Position numbers and translations under genes: made by a program | Shown here: piece by piece, positions 1 through 12,331 of the stretch | Position numbering within the stretch: the stretch's first letter is position 1 | How the letters are laid out: every line of letters begins with the position of its first letter | Assembly: GCA_029379385.1 (NCBI GenBank) | Contig: CM055607.1 | Coordinates: forward strand, 11,532,001 to 11,596,000 | Reading direction: 5' to 3' | DNA from: Quillaja saponaria | Lineage: Eukaryota > Streptophyta > Magnoliopsida > Fabales > Quillajaceae | DNA length: 64,000 bases | The notes under the pieces: generated by a model | What the model was told of the DNA's origin: nothing | Seen by the model: only the letters and a program-made list of their open reading frames with translations | Database searches by the model: none

Positions 1-1165
1 TAGAAAATACTCTCTTGACGCATATATCTCATTTGTGATGCTTTGTATCTGTTCGAGGACTTCCAGAAATTGATTTCTTCTGTCAGACTTCCTTTTCCGC
101 ATCTCCTCAAGCTGTGGAATGATTTTTCCAAGCTCTTCCTTCAAGCTTCCAGCACTTTGATCGGACTAGATAGAAACACAGAGACAAAGAGAGAGAGAGA
201 ACCAATTCTTAATAATTCCCTGGATAAAGCAACAGCTCAACTGCAAAGCACTTCACTCAAAATCATAACAACTTCCGTTTTCTAAGGTATATATACATTT
301 TGTTTAGCTTCAAATTTCTAAGGCATATTACTTCATGATATGATGATAAGAAACACCTATTCTTCTTTAATTGATAGCGACTATATAAATATATACATAT
401 ATTAACACTTAACCATGTTAAATACGACATTAAGCACGCATGCTTAGATTGGGAAATCAGTTTAGCTGCAGAACTATGAAACTTCTGCTACTCACTACAT
501 TCACAACCGCTGGCTGTCATAATTATTGGATTCAAGTTAATATAATCAGATGCAAAAATTCTACATCAGATAAAGTTTGAAATTAGTTCGGTGATTTACC
601 ATCACATTTGTTTCACCATAAAAATAGTGAAATAAATAATTATAAACCAACTAAACATGAGACTTACTTTAAATTTATACACTAGTTAGCAATTCACAGA
701 ACATTTGGACCAGAATAAAATGTGCAGGTTATTCCTAACCTGTCTAATGTGTACAGGTCGCTCCCCCATTGCTGAACAGATGGCTGCAAGTTCTGCTTCA
801 GAATCAGCAATTGCTTGCCTCAGTTGAGCTCTAGACTTATTTGCCTGATCTACCTTTCTTCTGTATACCTCAAGACACTCTCGTTCAAGGTCAAGCAACA
901 TTGTATCCCTATCAGTGTCAGCCTCCCCGACTTCATCCCAAATAATCTGATTTTGAAGAATTAATCAGGCAAAAACGATAAAAATTTGTCCAGCTAACCA
1001 TAAGCATGGGGAAACTTACAATGTTTTGAACAACAGAATAAAAGAAAAGCAAGAAGCATGAAACTTTTAAATGGAGAAAAATATAACATGTACCTGAAGC
1101 TCATATAGAAGTGATCCACATGTAGTTTCAACTTGCAGAAGTGGATCATTTTGGGGTTTAGACAT
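1..1165 (-). CDS. MAP65-3: MAP65-3/PLEIADE-type microtubule-associated protein, N-terminal part (cut by window edge)
   Basis: Three coding exons read on the minus strand: 1165-1094 (24 codons, start ATG at 1165), 946-740 (69 codons) and 165 to beyond position 1. All junctions are phase 0 with AG/GT borders. The joined N-terminus begins MSKPQNDPLLQVETTCGSLL and continues through a coiled-coil-like stretch containing ERECLEVYRRKVDQANKSRA and AICSAMGERPVHIRQ. This is the diagnostic N-terminus of the MAP65/Ase1/PRC1 family and, from memory, is closest to Arabidopsis MAP65-3. Family knowledge: these proteins dimerise and cross-link antiparallel microtubules, and MAP65-3 acts at the phragmoplast midzone in cytokinesis. 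An AG acceptor just upstream of the ATG (about 1180) implies a 5'UTR intron. The C-terminal microtubule-binding half lies outside the window. The reading frame is intact. The paralogue assignment (MAP65-3 versus its close relatives) is less certain than the family. Confidence 0.92.
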
Positions 1166-2640
1166 GTTGACTGAATTACAGCTGCCAAAACAATTTATCC
1201 TTAAACTCGATGTACAAAATATCAAAACAGACAAAGAAAAAGTACCATTCTAGATTGATTGAAACTAGAATATCAAAATGACGAACACAAAGAAGAAGAA
1301 GAAACACATACTTGAACAAAACCACAATGATCTATTAATTGAGCTACTGTCAAAAACCAATCTGATGCCAATGCACAGAAGACTTGCCACTTAGAAAGAA
1401 AGGGCACGATGCGGAAGAAAATAATGAGCATCAAGCAGTAATATACATATAAAAAGGCACTAATCCTGTCACATTATGCTTCAAATATTTGTCCGTACTC
1501 TGTACAAAACTTCAAAATCTAATGGAGTGGAACGATTTTCTTTTTATGGTAATGGAGTGGAATGCATTATAAACACCTTAAAGACCTAAGACCTACACTA
1601 GTCCCACCTCATCCTCACCACATGAGCTGGGCCAAACGGAAGGACAAGAACCTCAAACTACAGTTTTAGGACACATATTCAAATTTAAAAATAAAAAATA
1701 AATAAATAAAAACTGCTACAAATCCAGGAAAACATAAGTCCAAGCAAATCAAATCCGTATAAAGATTATAAACCAAAAAAACGTTCAGACTTTCTTGACT
1801 ACTGACACATTGTGAGAAAAATATGAAAATTCCCAATAATTTGAACCTGAACTCAACCTGGATTCCCTATCATAAATTAAGATGCACTTTTACAGACTTA
1901 TGCCTTAAATTCATAAGCACAAAAGTTATGCAATATATCTCAGCTCAAAGAAATCGGAAAATAAAACAAATTTCACAAGAAGATGAGAAAACCCAAAGAT
2001 GAAAAAGGAAAGAGAAATTAGAAAATGAGAACCCGCCTCAATTATGTGGCTTGATAATAGAATAAGGCTAATTTTTAGTGTGAGCTTTTGTTTTTTCTGC
2101 TCTAGAATTAGAAAATTGTCGTTTTTCTTTCCCTCGTTTTTCTCGGCAACCAAATGAAGCTTTACGCAAAAAGCGTACAAACTAGAAAGCAAATGAAAAT
2201 GAAATACTGGATCAGAGGAAAAACCTGTAGTCCTGATTCCTGAACAAGAGAATGCTTTGTAAAAAAACTCTCCTTCTTCAACCAATGATATATGCAAGCG
2301 AGATGTTCCAATGGAATTTCTTTTTCAAGGGAAAATTGGGTTTTCCTGGAAAATAAAAGTTGTGATAGGGAAATGTGGGCACCTAAGATTTTGAATTCAG
2401 ATGAAAAGAGACGCAGAAAGTAGCCGTATAGTAATTAGTAGAGGGACCGTTGAAGAGCGCTGGGAATGGATTTGATTTCGTTCTTATTATTACTATGTCT
2501 TCCTTTTTTTGGCTTTTATAAATTGAAATAATAAATAATAACGTAGGGATTGAGATTCTAGGAAGCAAGAAGATTTGAATTTCAAACTCGGAACAGGGAG
2601 AAAGCGAAAGGGAGAATGAGACAGGCAGGATGGAAGAGAC
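1166..2640 (-). promoter_or_regulatory. Leader, 5'UTR intron and proximal promoter of the MAP65 gene, with an MSA-like motif
   Basis: There is no coding exon between the MAP65 start codon at 1165 and about 2640. A splice acceptor about 15 bases upstream of the ATG suggests the leader is spliced, with its first exon somewhere in the purine-rich stretch near 2230-2640. On the minus strand 2447-2452 reads CAACGG within CTTCAACGGTCC. This contains the AACGG core of the mitosis-specific activator (MSA) element bound by three-repeat MYB factors, which is known from promoters of G2/M genes. Such a site is expected for a phragmoplast MAP65, but a single core occurs often by chance. The transcription start was not determined. 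Confidence 0.4.
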
Positions 2641-3240
2641 TTGGATCGTCTGTCACAAATTTAAAAAATTGGCAATACAGTAACGAATAAGATTCTTCCA
2701 CGTCAGGGTCAAAAAGAAAGAAATAAGTCAACTATTTTGTAGATCGGTAGATCTGATTGTGCTAATAAATTCTATACCATAAAAATAAGGTCAACTTATA
2801 TTTGGATTTTTTTTATTTTTTTAGATTTTTCTAATGGGATCCCTGAGCATATTTATTAGGGTGATTGATGATAATTTTAATAATTTTTAATATATAAATT
2901 ATTATTTTAAAAAAAATTTAAGTTCTAAAAATTATATATATTATAGTTTAACAAGTATATATTTTTCTTTTCCTAATTTTTTTTTATTTGATAATTAAAA
3001 ATCCATTAAAGATTAGGGGTTTTTAAGTACAAGTGGAATTTCCAGTTTTTACTCATTTAGTACACTTTGGATCATGTCTTACATAGAATAGTTTGTCTAG
3101 TTTGTCAGAAGAAAAAGGCACAAGAGAAGGAGCTTCGGAGTTGTTAATGCTCTCTGTTATATTCTCTTATGCCTTACTTTCCTTGGATTTCTTTCAATCC
3201 CAAACGAATCTGACAAAATGACATGAAACAAGGGTAAAAC
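2641..3240. other. Intergenic, AT-rich; no gene seen
   Basis: This stretch lies between the MAP65 leader and the 3' end of the YLS7-type gene. Both genes run on the minus strand, so it would hold the distal MAP65 promoter and the terminator region of its neighbour. It holds long A/T runs and no recognisable coding exon, RNA gene or element. Confidence 0.6.
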
Positions 3241-3528
3241 ATCATAAACTGAAACTCGGTCAGATCTAATTATATGGAAACGTGTCCCTGAACAAAGTCA
3301 AGAACAGAGTTTTGCTTCTGTAGAAGCACTTCTTGATTTTTATGTAGTTGAGGATCAAGCTAGCAGCTGATCCTCCTAATCCGTTACAACAATTGATTTC
3401 TCTACTATATATCTCAAATAAATATGAAAATTAATCTCACTCCTACTCTAAGCATAATTGTTTATAAACAACTTGCCCTCCAAGATGCAGAAACACAACC
3501 TGCAGGCTGATTGCCAGAAAAACATGTC

Positions 3529-6500
3529 TCATAATGTATAGCTCTTGCTGCCTACATATTCTCTCCTGATAATTTCCAACACAAGTTCATTCCAGGTATC
3601 CACAGGACCTGGCATACACCAATGTAAGCAATCCTGTGGTGGAGGCCTTCCATCCGGGCCACGCTTGGTAATCTTATTCGGGTCAGGGCTACGATACGGA
3701 CCAGGATGCCCATCATGGCGATATTGAAAAGCTTCAGTGATATCCATATACCGTAGCTTTGATTTATTTGTTCCCTTTTTAATTGCACCGTTAAAAGCTG
3801 TTACTTGTTTTTCATACATTGTTGTTATGTGGCCATTTTCCACCAATTTACCAAGTGAAAGAGGTCTAACCTTCCCTGTGCATGATCCACCTGTATTCCA
3901 AGCGCCACCCTCATAATGATCAGGTGAAAAGGAACGCACAATTGTAATCCCTGTAAAATTTGGATGTGTAACAAGGGCGGTGAGAGCTGTCTCGAAGGCT
4001 ATCCCAAACGCTTCTTTATTAGTAATCTTCATTGGCCGAGATTGGTCCGGCCACCACAACTTGTCCTCCCACAATCTCATTGTTCAATACATAGACTGCC
4101 TGCTTGGCAAACCAATGGCCAGAGGAAACGACAATCACATCAAAATTTGGGAGGAATTCCATTAAACTCTCATCAGGAGCATCAAGATGAAGCTTGGTAA
4201 CACCGGATGGAGCAAAATCAAGTGGTTCAGATGTTTGTTTGACGAGCCATGAAGACCATATCCGGGCAATTGATACAGACGTTGACCTGAAAAACCACCG
4301 TTGCATTTTACGGTTTCCTCGATTTTTAGGTACTTCCACCTGAAATACCATATTGATCAGTTGGACTACCTATTGAAGCAAACACAAGCCAAGCCTTTAT
4401 GAAGGAAGGTCTATTTTAAAATTTTGCAGAAAGATTTAGTAAGCCAACCATTGTGTTTTTTTGCCAAAAAAAACTCCATTGCTGTTAATAACGAACATAC
4501 ACATCACTACTTCCAGATACCATTCATTTATGTCAAGTGGCCAAGACAAGGAACTTGGCAATAGTTGTAAACCTACTCAGGGATCAAGATATTGAGACTA
4601 TGAAGTTGCTCTACAATTTGAATATACACAAAAATAATAGGATCAACCTGTTAAATAAGGTCAAGGACAAACATGGTCTCAAGTTCGAATAGAAGCACAA
4701 ATATGAACCATGTCTCAAACATCAAAAAATTAATATTGGTAACTTCCTCCATAATTTCGTTGTGGCCAAAGAATGAGTAAGATAATTAAGATAATAACTT
4801 GATCAAATTTCATACAAGTGGCAGTTTCAAGTTAAATCCTACCAAATCAGAACAATAAATTTTTTCACCAGAACATGCATTTCAGTATGAATTTTCAGTT
4901 TTAATCTCCTAAGCTAAAATCATTTTGAATCTTAGTGTCTTGTGTCCAGAAAATTCATCCAATCCTAATTATTTCATTATTGGCTCAAAACAGAAGGTTG
5001 AGCATTTTTTGGTGGGGAACGAAAACTTAAACGTGATTCGAAAAATGAATCACAAAAAGGGATCAGCAGAGTACACCCTCATCAAGACTACTAGAATTAG
5101 TTCAAAAAATTGTCTTGCATTTGTAAGCAGGACTCAAAGAATTCCTTGCAGGCACTGTTTTTCTAGAAGATTAGAAATTTCTTTGATTACTATATGGGTC
5201 ACAAATTGCTTCAACCATTCCCGAGAATTATGTAGTTTGTCGTGTACTATCAAAATGGTTTAAGAGAATAACCTGCCAGAGAATGCATAGCAATGATTCC
5301 ATTTGATTTCGAGCTACTGAATCTCCAACAAAAGCCAGTGTTTTTCCTCTCATCAACTCCAAAAATTTATTGGGGTCAAATCGCGGGAGGTCACAATGAA
5401 AGGGCTTCCATCGCCAGTTCTCATAATCCTTGTCAGGCCTCCCATTTCCCTGGCAGTTCTGCATCTGGGTCAGCACAGGGCACGTATTGTTTGTGTACAA
5501 TGGTCCCAGTGAATCATATACCCAATCTCCATGGTACAGATCACAAACTATACAATTGACAAGAAACAATTAAAATCATTATGAATTTATAACTAAACAC
5601 TCCAAAAAAAGTCAAAAAATAAAAATAAAAATAAAAACAACACTAATTATACCTTTCTTTTAAAAGTAACAACTTACAGTTGTATGCCATCCCCCTTTAA
5701 GAGCATGGTCGATGGCAAGATTACCATTTCAAAACCAATTGAAAGGAAACCACATAATATGAAACACTAGGTATATATGCAGTGTGGTATCCATGAATTC
5801 ATTACCCAAAGTAAAAAAATAGTCCACAGTATCTTTTAGGGTTTTTCTCTCAAAGTCCACAAAGCTAAAATATTGTAAGTTCTTCCTTTTGTAATATAGA
5901 TAATGGAAAGGGAATTCATGCAAAATTTTCAACCAAAAAATAGGAATTTCCTTTAAAAGACAATTTGGTCTTGGGGTTACCTGGATCACTCTTTTCTTAA
6001 ATTCCAAATAGACTAAGCTACTGTTTGTATGACTCAATTGAGCATTGGAGACGAAAAACAGTCATTTAATTGTTTTAGGTTAGTTTGACCCCATTTTATT
6101 ATCTTGAACTTAACTTTGAGTGTAACTGGTCATGCATAGAAATTCAGCATTCAATGTCTGCAAACCTAGATTCAATTAAGTGTTGCAAAATGAAACCAAT
6201 GTAAATAGAGGTTGCGAAGGAACTTTGTTTGAAACCCTCATTCTCAAAGACACACACAGACTCATACAATTACAACTAGTAACGCCACCATACTTTTGTC
6301 AATGTTACCACTTATTAGTATATTATAGTATTACTTATACCCCCAAAAAAACAATCAAATAAGCACTAGCATCATTACCACCACCACTAACAAAACTCTC
6401 TTATTACAAGTGAAAAGAGATGAATAATGATTAAAGGGAGGGAAGACTGGCATTGCAAGAGGCCAGTAACAATGCAAAAGTGGTAAACAAAAAGTACCTC

Positions 6501-7330
6501 AAAGCTTAGACTATGAAGGTTCTCATAAAGACAAAAATGTGAGAACCAGGCTTATAGGAGAGAAAATGAAGAAATATGCTACCTGAATCAGTCCTTGCTG
6601 TGTCACTCGGAACTGGAGATGCTGGAACTGCCGCCGGATTTGAATCAGAAGAAGAAAGCAAGGTGTTATTTGATCCCGTATCTGTAAAATTGGACTTATT
6701 TACCAAAGCCACAGAAACAGGCTCATCAGTTTTAGCATTATCTGGTACATTGGAACGACCACCACCAGACTTGTTCTCCTCCCCGTGTACCAATCCCGAA
6801 GATAATGCTGGAACAGATGTTGGAACTATCAATTCCTTGGCTTCTGTAACAATTGAAGGTGCAGTTGCACTCTTGGGAACTGGTGAAATGGACTGAGCAG
6901 ACATATTCTTATCAATGATCTCTACATTGTTGTTAGTTGAATGATTGGACACATTTATGGGTACTTGCAAATTTGATTTAGATGAAATATTCTTATCAGT
7001 ATCTTCTACATTGTCGACACTCAACGGACTAGAGGAAGTGGTGGAGGCTTGCAAATCTGTAGGGACATTCTTGTCAACTGCATCTAAACTTTTATTGAAG
7101 CGAAGATCAAAAGTAGCTTGATTGATTGGAGATATTGCCATATCCAACTTTCCTGAATTATCTACACCATAGAAATACCCGCGAAGCGTGGAACCAATTG
7201 GGTATGATAATAGAACCCAGGAAGCAAAAATTAAGAATGATGCTAGTCCTCCCACTGAAACTACAATCAAAGAAAGGTGGCGGGGGTATAAACCCATTCC
7301 ATGAGAACCTTTGGGCGAAGCCCAAGTCAT
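3529..7330 (-). CDS. YLS7: TRICHOME BIREFRINGENCE-LIKE protein, YLS7/TBL17 type (PC-esterase/DUF231), with a +1 frameshift
   Basis: Exons on the minus strand: 7330-6583 (249 codons plus 1 base), 5547-5273, and 4339-3529 with one extra base at 4060. The corrected product is about 610 aa. Residues 19-42 form a signal-anchor membrane segment, followed by a long Ser/Thr/Asn-rich stem to about 249. A PMR5N-like cysteine region follows (CDLYHGDWVYD), then the catalytic GDS motif in LAFVGDSVARNQ at about 324-326. The C-terminal DxxH motif is in DCLHWCMPGPVDTWNE (Asp about 577, His about 580). Family knowledge: TBL proteins are Golgi type II membrane proteins, and several are polysaccharide O-acetyltransferases; the substrate of this clade is not settled. 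As written, the extra base after GGACAA shifts the frame just before LWWPDQSRPMK and stops 13 codons later, losing the DxxH motif. Sequence downstream of the shift is fully conserved, so the base is probably an error or a very recent lesion. Confidence 0.9.
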
Positions 7331-7985
7331 GGCTTTTAAACTCTGACAACTCCTACAATGAACTGTTAAACATGAAGGCTTCCAAAACTAAGCAACTGCC
7401 CGGATCTTAACCAAGCAATGCTTCCATATATAAGAATAACACATATGATTGACTAGTGTGTAAGAGGAAAAACCCAGAAAAATCCGATACTAACTTCTTG
7501 TTCTCTAAATGTCGAACAAAATTCAGTTGATTGACGCCTGAAATCAAATCCCATGAACAACCCTGAATTTAGATATATACCAAAAATTTGAGTCAAAATG
7601 GGCTCACGGAAAATTGGGTAAAAACAAAAAACTTGTCAATTAACAAGATTTGGGTTTGAAACTTTATTAAATATAAATTATGCAAGCTTAACATGCAAGC
7701 ATAGAATACACAGTTCTCCAGAAAATTGAAATGCCGGATAAAGAATTCAAATCTAATTGGGATCGTCAACTAAATAACAAATAAGAGAAACATTGTAGGA
7801 GAATTCTACGAATTATCATAATAAAAATAAAAAACTCCAGAACTCACCGATTTTAAATCTGTAATGCGACGACGAAACAAGATCAACGAAATTTGAGGAA
7901 ATTACGTCGGCTTTTGCTTTCTGTTGTGTTTCTCTGCAAGTTCAAAGAAAGCGGACTTTACGTGCGAAACATTGCAAAGCGACAG
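7331..7985 (-). promoter_or_regulatory. 5' leader with intron, and proximal promoter, of the YLS7-type gene
   Basis: A minus-strand GT donor follows the sequence AAATCG (exon border at 7848). It gives a probable non-coding first exon of roughly 7848-7960 and a leader intron ending at one of several AG sites within about 100 bases upstream of the ATG at 7330. No coding exon was found here. The exact transcription start and the acceptor cannot be fixed by eye. Confidence 0.4.
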
Positions 7986-8006
7986 TGGGAGGGAGGGAGG
8001 GAGGGA
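7985..8006. repeat. (GGGA)n microsatellite
   Basis: About five tandem GGGA units lie just upstream of the inferred 5' end of the YLS7-type gene. On the transcribed minus strand it is a TCCC pyrimidine tract, a type common near plant transcription starts. Confidence 0.85.
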
Positions 8007-11000
8007 ATCGGCTAAATTTCTAGAGTCCCTTGTTTGTTTGACAGCTCGAAAACATTAATTTCAAATCTAAAGAGTTTATTATTTACTATTTATTAATTAT
8101 ATTTACTTTTTAGTCAACAATATGATTTGTAATTTTTTAATGAATTTTTGAAGTTGAGGAAAACAAAATCGACCTTAGGAATGCTATTTTATATAATATA
8201 TAGGATTTATATAAATTACAATAAATAGATAATTCTAAATATAATGATCATACTAAAATAGAAAAATAACTCATATCCACTCTTAGAGGATAATGCATGT
8301 TAATATTATATATATTTTGATTATTTATATCGACATGAAACATAAATTAATGATTATTTCAAGTATTTGAAATATTAATTTTTCTAACGGATGTCTAATG
8401 ATATTTATTAAGTTATAATAAATATAATTGTTGAAATATTTTAAAAATAATAATATATATATTAAATAGCATTAAAATCATGATTAATTATTATAATTAA
8501 CTATTACAAAATTTTAATTTAAAAAATATCAACAAGCGCATCAAGTACACTCGGTATAATTTTTTTTGTAAATAATACAAATTAATTATCCTATTTCATA
8601 TATTTAATAATAAGATAATAAAATAATTAGTGAGACATACATGAAATATATATTACGAAAACAATCAAAAATAGCAATAACTACTATTATTTATTGTAAT
8701 CTTCAGATGAATATGTTAATAGTATATAAGTTTTTAATTATGCATAATAACATGAAACATAAACGGAAGGTTATTTGAATTGTATTTCAAGTAGTTCAAA
8801 TGAGCTGTCTTCAATATAAAAAAGTAAATTATTCGTTTTCAACACTCTGGATAAAATGAATTTTTAGAACGATTGTTTTAGGAAAGAGAAAAAAAAAATG
8901 ACAGTAGTGGTACGATGATCCAAGATTGACCAATACTCTACAATGATATTTCATTATTTATTTTTTACCGGATATATTATTTATATCAGTCACTTATGAT
9001 ATTATAAACAAATTATTTTAACTTAAATATCTAACAATATTACATTAAATATTCACACATAAATTAAGACAAACAACTTAAATATAATGAGAAAATTTAT
9101 CCCATTAATCATAAACTTTTTATTTTAACAGCTCCGTTATAGTTAATTGAATTAAATTTGTTATGTTTAATTAATAAAAATAACAAGTATAATTTCATGG
9201 TTTAGTCCAGCTGTAATTATTTTATAAAATTATTACAATTCTGTACGATACGTTGCAGACAATTGAGAAAAGTCCATACACGGTTTCGGCAATGATATTT
9301 GTTGAATTTTCGGGAGGTCTATTTTTCTACGTCAATAGATACTATAAATCAAAGATTAAATCATTTATGGTACTTTTTCATGTCAATAAGTTGAAAAGTT
9401 TTTATGATATTTTCTTAAAACACATGTAAATAAAATATAAGAGTCATACCAAAATTGAAAAAAAAAATAAAAAATCACAATGCAGGTGACTTGACAAGGC
9501 TAATATTTTTATAATTGAATAAAAACCAACAGCTTAAAATCTTTAATATTCACTAATAAGAAAATATCTTCTGTTTTTGGTTTGTTTGTTATATATCTAA
9601 TTCACGATAGTGAGATAAAGGAAATTATTTATTAACCAATTCGATTTGGTGGGCATTAAAATGTCCAACTTATTGTGGCACAGTATATAACATCAATTAT
9701 CAGTTGCTCTTTTAACTTATTACCAGCTGTTAACATGTTAGAAATTTGATTTTAACCCCAACAAAAGATCTGAAATTGATATTGAACACAAGCAATATAT
9801 GGAGACATTATTGCAGGATCTGATGGTTGAAGAACGTTTCAAGAACCCAACTTTTCTAATTGGACACCGTATAGTCCACCTCCACCTAGTAATAAATTAA
9901 AATATCAGCTACTACTAGGTCACTAGCTGACTAAATCATATTAAATACTTATCAAGTTTAAAAGAATAAGTGAAGAGAACCGTAATTTGTTAAATATTGT
10001 CATATTTCTTATAATATTACTTGCACGCATCTCAACTAATTAATTAATTAATTATTTCGATCAAAGACATGTCATTCATTCACATTATAATTATGTAATT
10101 TATAAAAAATTTACTCATAATCTTCTATGTCCATATTTTTTTATAGGACTACTTGCACGCATCTCGACTAATTAATTATCCAATTCGATCAAAGACATTT
10201 CATTTATATTATAATTATGTAATTTATGAAAATTTTACTATTTGTGATCTTCTCATAAAATTAAAATTCAAAAAATGAATAAAAGGAGTACATATTATTA
10301 ACTTTCATATCAACCCTTTTAAGATAACTAAATAATTTTTATTTTCTGAACAAGTTTTGTTTTTACTTTTTATAGTGAAAAATATATGGCCTATAGTTTG
10401 TTCAAATTATAGTAAAGAAAAAAAATAATTAAATATCTGCAGTCCATCCCAATTTTTATGTTTTTTTCTAAGAAAGTATTCTATAAGTCATTATCTTTCT
10501 CATAAAGTTTCAATAAGTTATTCGTTTTTTTATGAAATACCAATAAATATGTTGATGAGATCTTAATTTATTTGGTTAAGGCAAAGTTACTGAGATTAAG
10601 AAATCCTAAATATAAATTTCACACGTGGTTGGTAAATTGAGATAAAATATTATGTTTGATTTGAGAAGCAACTGTGTCAGCCATTAATGCCCCTCCATAC
10701 TTATAAATACTTGATGTATATAATGAATAATCATTTTTTTAATTAAAAAAGAGAGAGAAAAGTATCAAGTAAGACTTATTATATTTTGACAACATGCAAT
10801 AAGTCATAATTTTAAATATGTATTTCTTAAAATCTTATTTCTTTATAATTCTATTTAATATTTAGTATTTAATATAACTGTTAATGTGTGAGCTACCACA
10901 TTATTATACTAAAAAGTCATGTTTATGATACGAATTATTTTTAGAATATCACTAATAAATTTAATTTATTTTTATTAGAGATAATATAGTATAAATAAAT

Positions 11001-12331
11001 AAAAATTGAGATTATTATTAAAAAATAAAATAAAGGATGATATCTATAAACATAATTTTTTAGTATTTTATCTAAATTATTTTGTAACACTATTAATTTT
11101 TCCATCAATTCAAAGGAGGAGAGAGTCAATTTTTTCGAAGTTTGAATCTTAGGGTTATTTTTATCAAATTTCAAAGAAAGTGAGTGTATGTTATTTTACT
11201 CATACACTTTCTATTTAGTAAATATTTCATTGAAAATGTTAGGACATAAATTGGAGTGGAGTGGAGTGTATGTTTTCTATTATTTTTTTGGAGCTCACTC
11301 TCATTTTAGCAAATTATAAAGGCATTGACGCAATTACCTTTTCTTTTTTATCAAATTTTCCTTCTTCTTTCTTTTCTAAGGCAAAAATAAAAATTTTGCT
11401 AGTTTGGTATATATGAATGACCGTTATATTTCATACATAATTCTATGAAATAATACTTGGTATATTTTTAATCTCATAATACTTATTATATTTCAGTTAT
11501 TTTAACCCACCTAGAAGGTGAGATTACTTATTATTACTTTTATGCAATCAGTTTAGTTTAGTTAAATAACAAAAAAAATTATCATATCATATAAAATAAA
11601 TAGTTGAATATTAATAAAATAATAATATTATATATAAATAAAAAATATATTAATTAATTAATTTTAAAACATGACAAAAATACTTTTTATATCACATTAA
11701 ATAATATAAAATTATATATATATAAATATTTATAAATCAATTCATTTTAGTCAAAAAATAAAAATACTCTTCATATCATAGCAAATAATTAACGTTAAAT
11801 AAATAAATTAGTTAAGTAATTTTAAACTAAAATATTAATATTAATAAATAATAGAAATAAGAAATAATATTAAATATAATTAACAATAAAATAAATATAA
11901 ATATAAATAATAATCATAAATAATATGAAGTTTTTTTTAAAAAAATTAATTAAAAAAATATATTTCATAAATTATGTTATATTTTAATTATTTTATCTAT
12001 TAAAAAATATTTTTATCATTTTAATATTATATTTTTTTACATTACTCCATATATAAAAACTATAAAAATAAAATAATTATTCCTCAGCCACCTATCAAAT
12101 AATAAAATAAAATAATAATTTTATTTCACCTGCATTACATTCTACTAGCCTAATAGTAACTAATATGCCGGCAGCTATCCAGCTATCCGTTTCAGGAGCT
12201 TCCCCACCAAACCAAACCACGGAGAGAAGGCAACGAATTCCATGAACGCCGGCGGTGCCATTTATTTGTACACACCAGCTAATTTTTCCCTCTAAATCTA
12301 TTCTACGAGCTAGACAGTCTTCCTTCCTCTA
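8007..12331. other. Long AT-rich intergenic region; no gene seen
   Basis: This region separates the divergently transcribed YLS7-type gene and CLPT. It is extremely AT-rich, especially about 8050-8820 and 11400-12130. Short ORFs here (for example minus strand 10941-11174) are low-complexity and match no family I know. The only clear structure is an imperfect direct repeat at 10019-10251. The last 150 bases contain the CLPT promoter and leader, where base composition becomes more balanced. Such AT-rich blocks can be matrix attachment regions, but nothing here proves that. Confidence 0.6.
10019..10251. repeat. Imperfect direct repeat, two copies of about 100 bp
   Basis: Copy 1 (about 10019-10123) and copy 2 (about 10151-10251) both begin ACTTGCACGCATCTC and both contain CTAATTAATTA, TCGATCAAAGACAT or its close variant, and ATTATAATTATGTAATTTAT. 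The period is about 132 bases, with a short unrelated spacer and small indels. No terminal inverted repeats or flanking duplications were seen, so it looks like a local duplication rather than a transposon pair. Confidence 0.8.

Noticed and set aside
4925..5263. 112-aa plus-strand ORF opposite the YLS7-type intron
   Set aside because: It lies antisense to intron 2 and the edge of exon 2 of a conserved gene and shows no domain.
6576..6896. 106-aa plus-strand ORF
   Set aside because: It is antisense to the low-complexity stem region of the YLS7-type exon 1, so it is a composition artefact.
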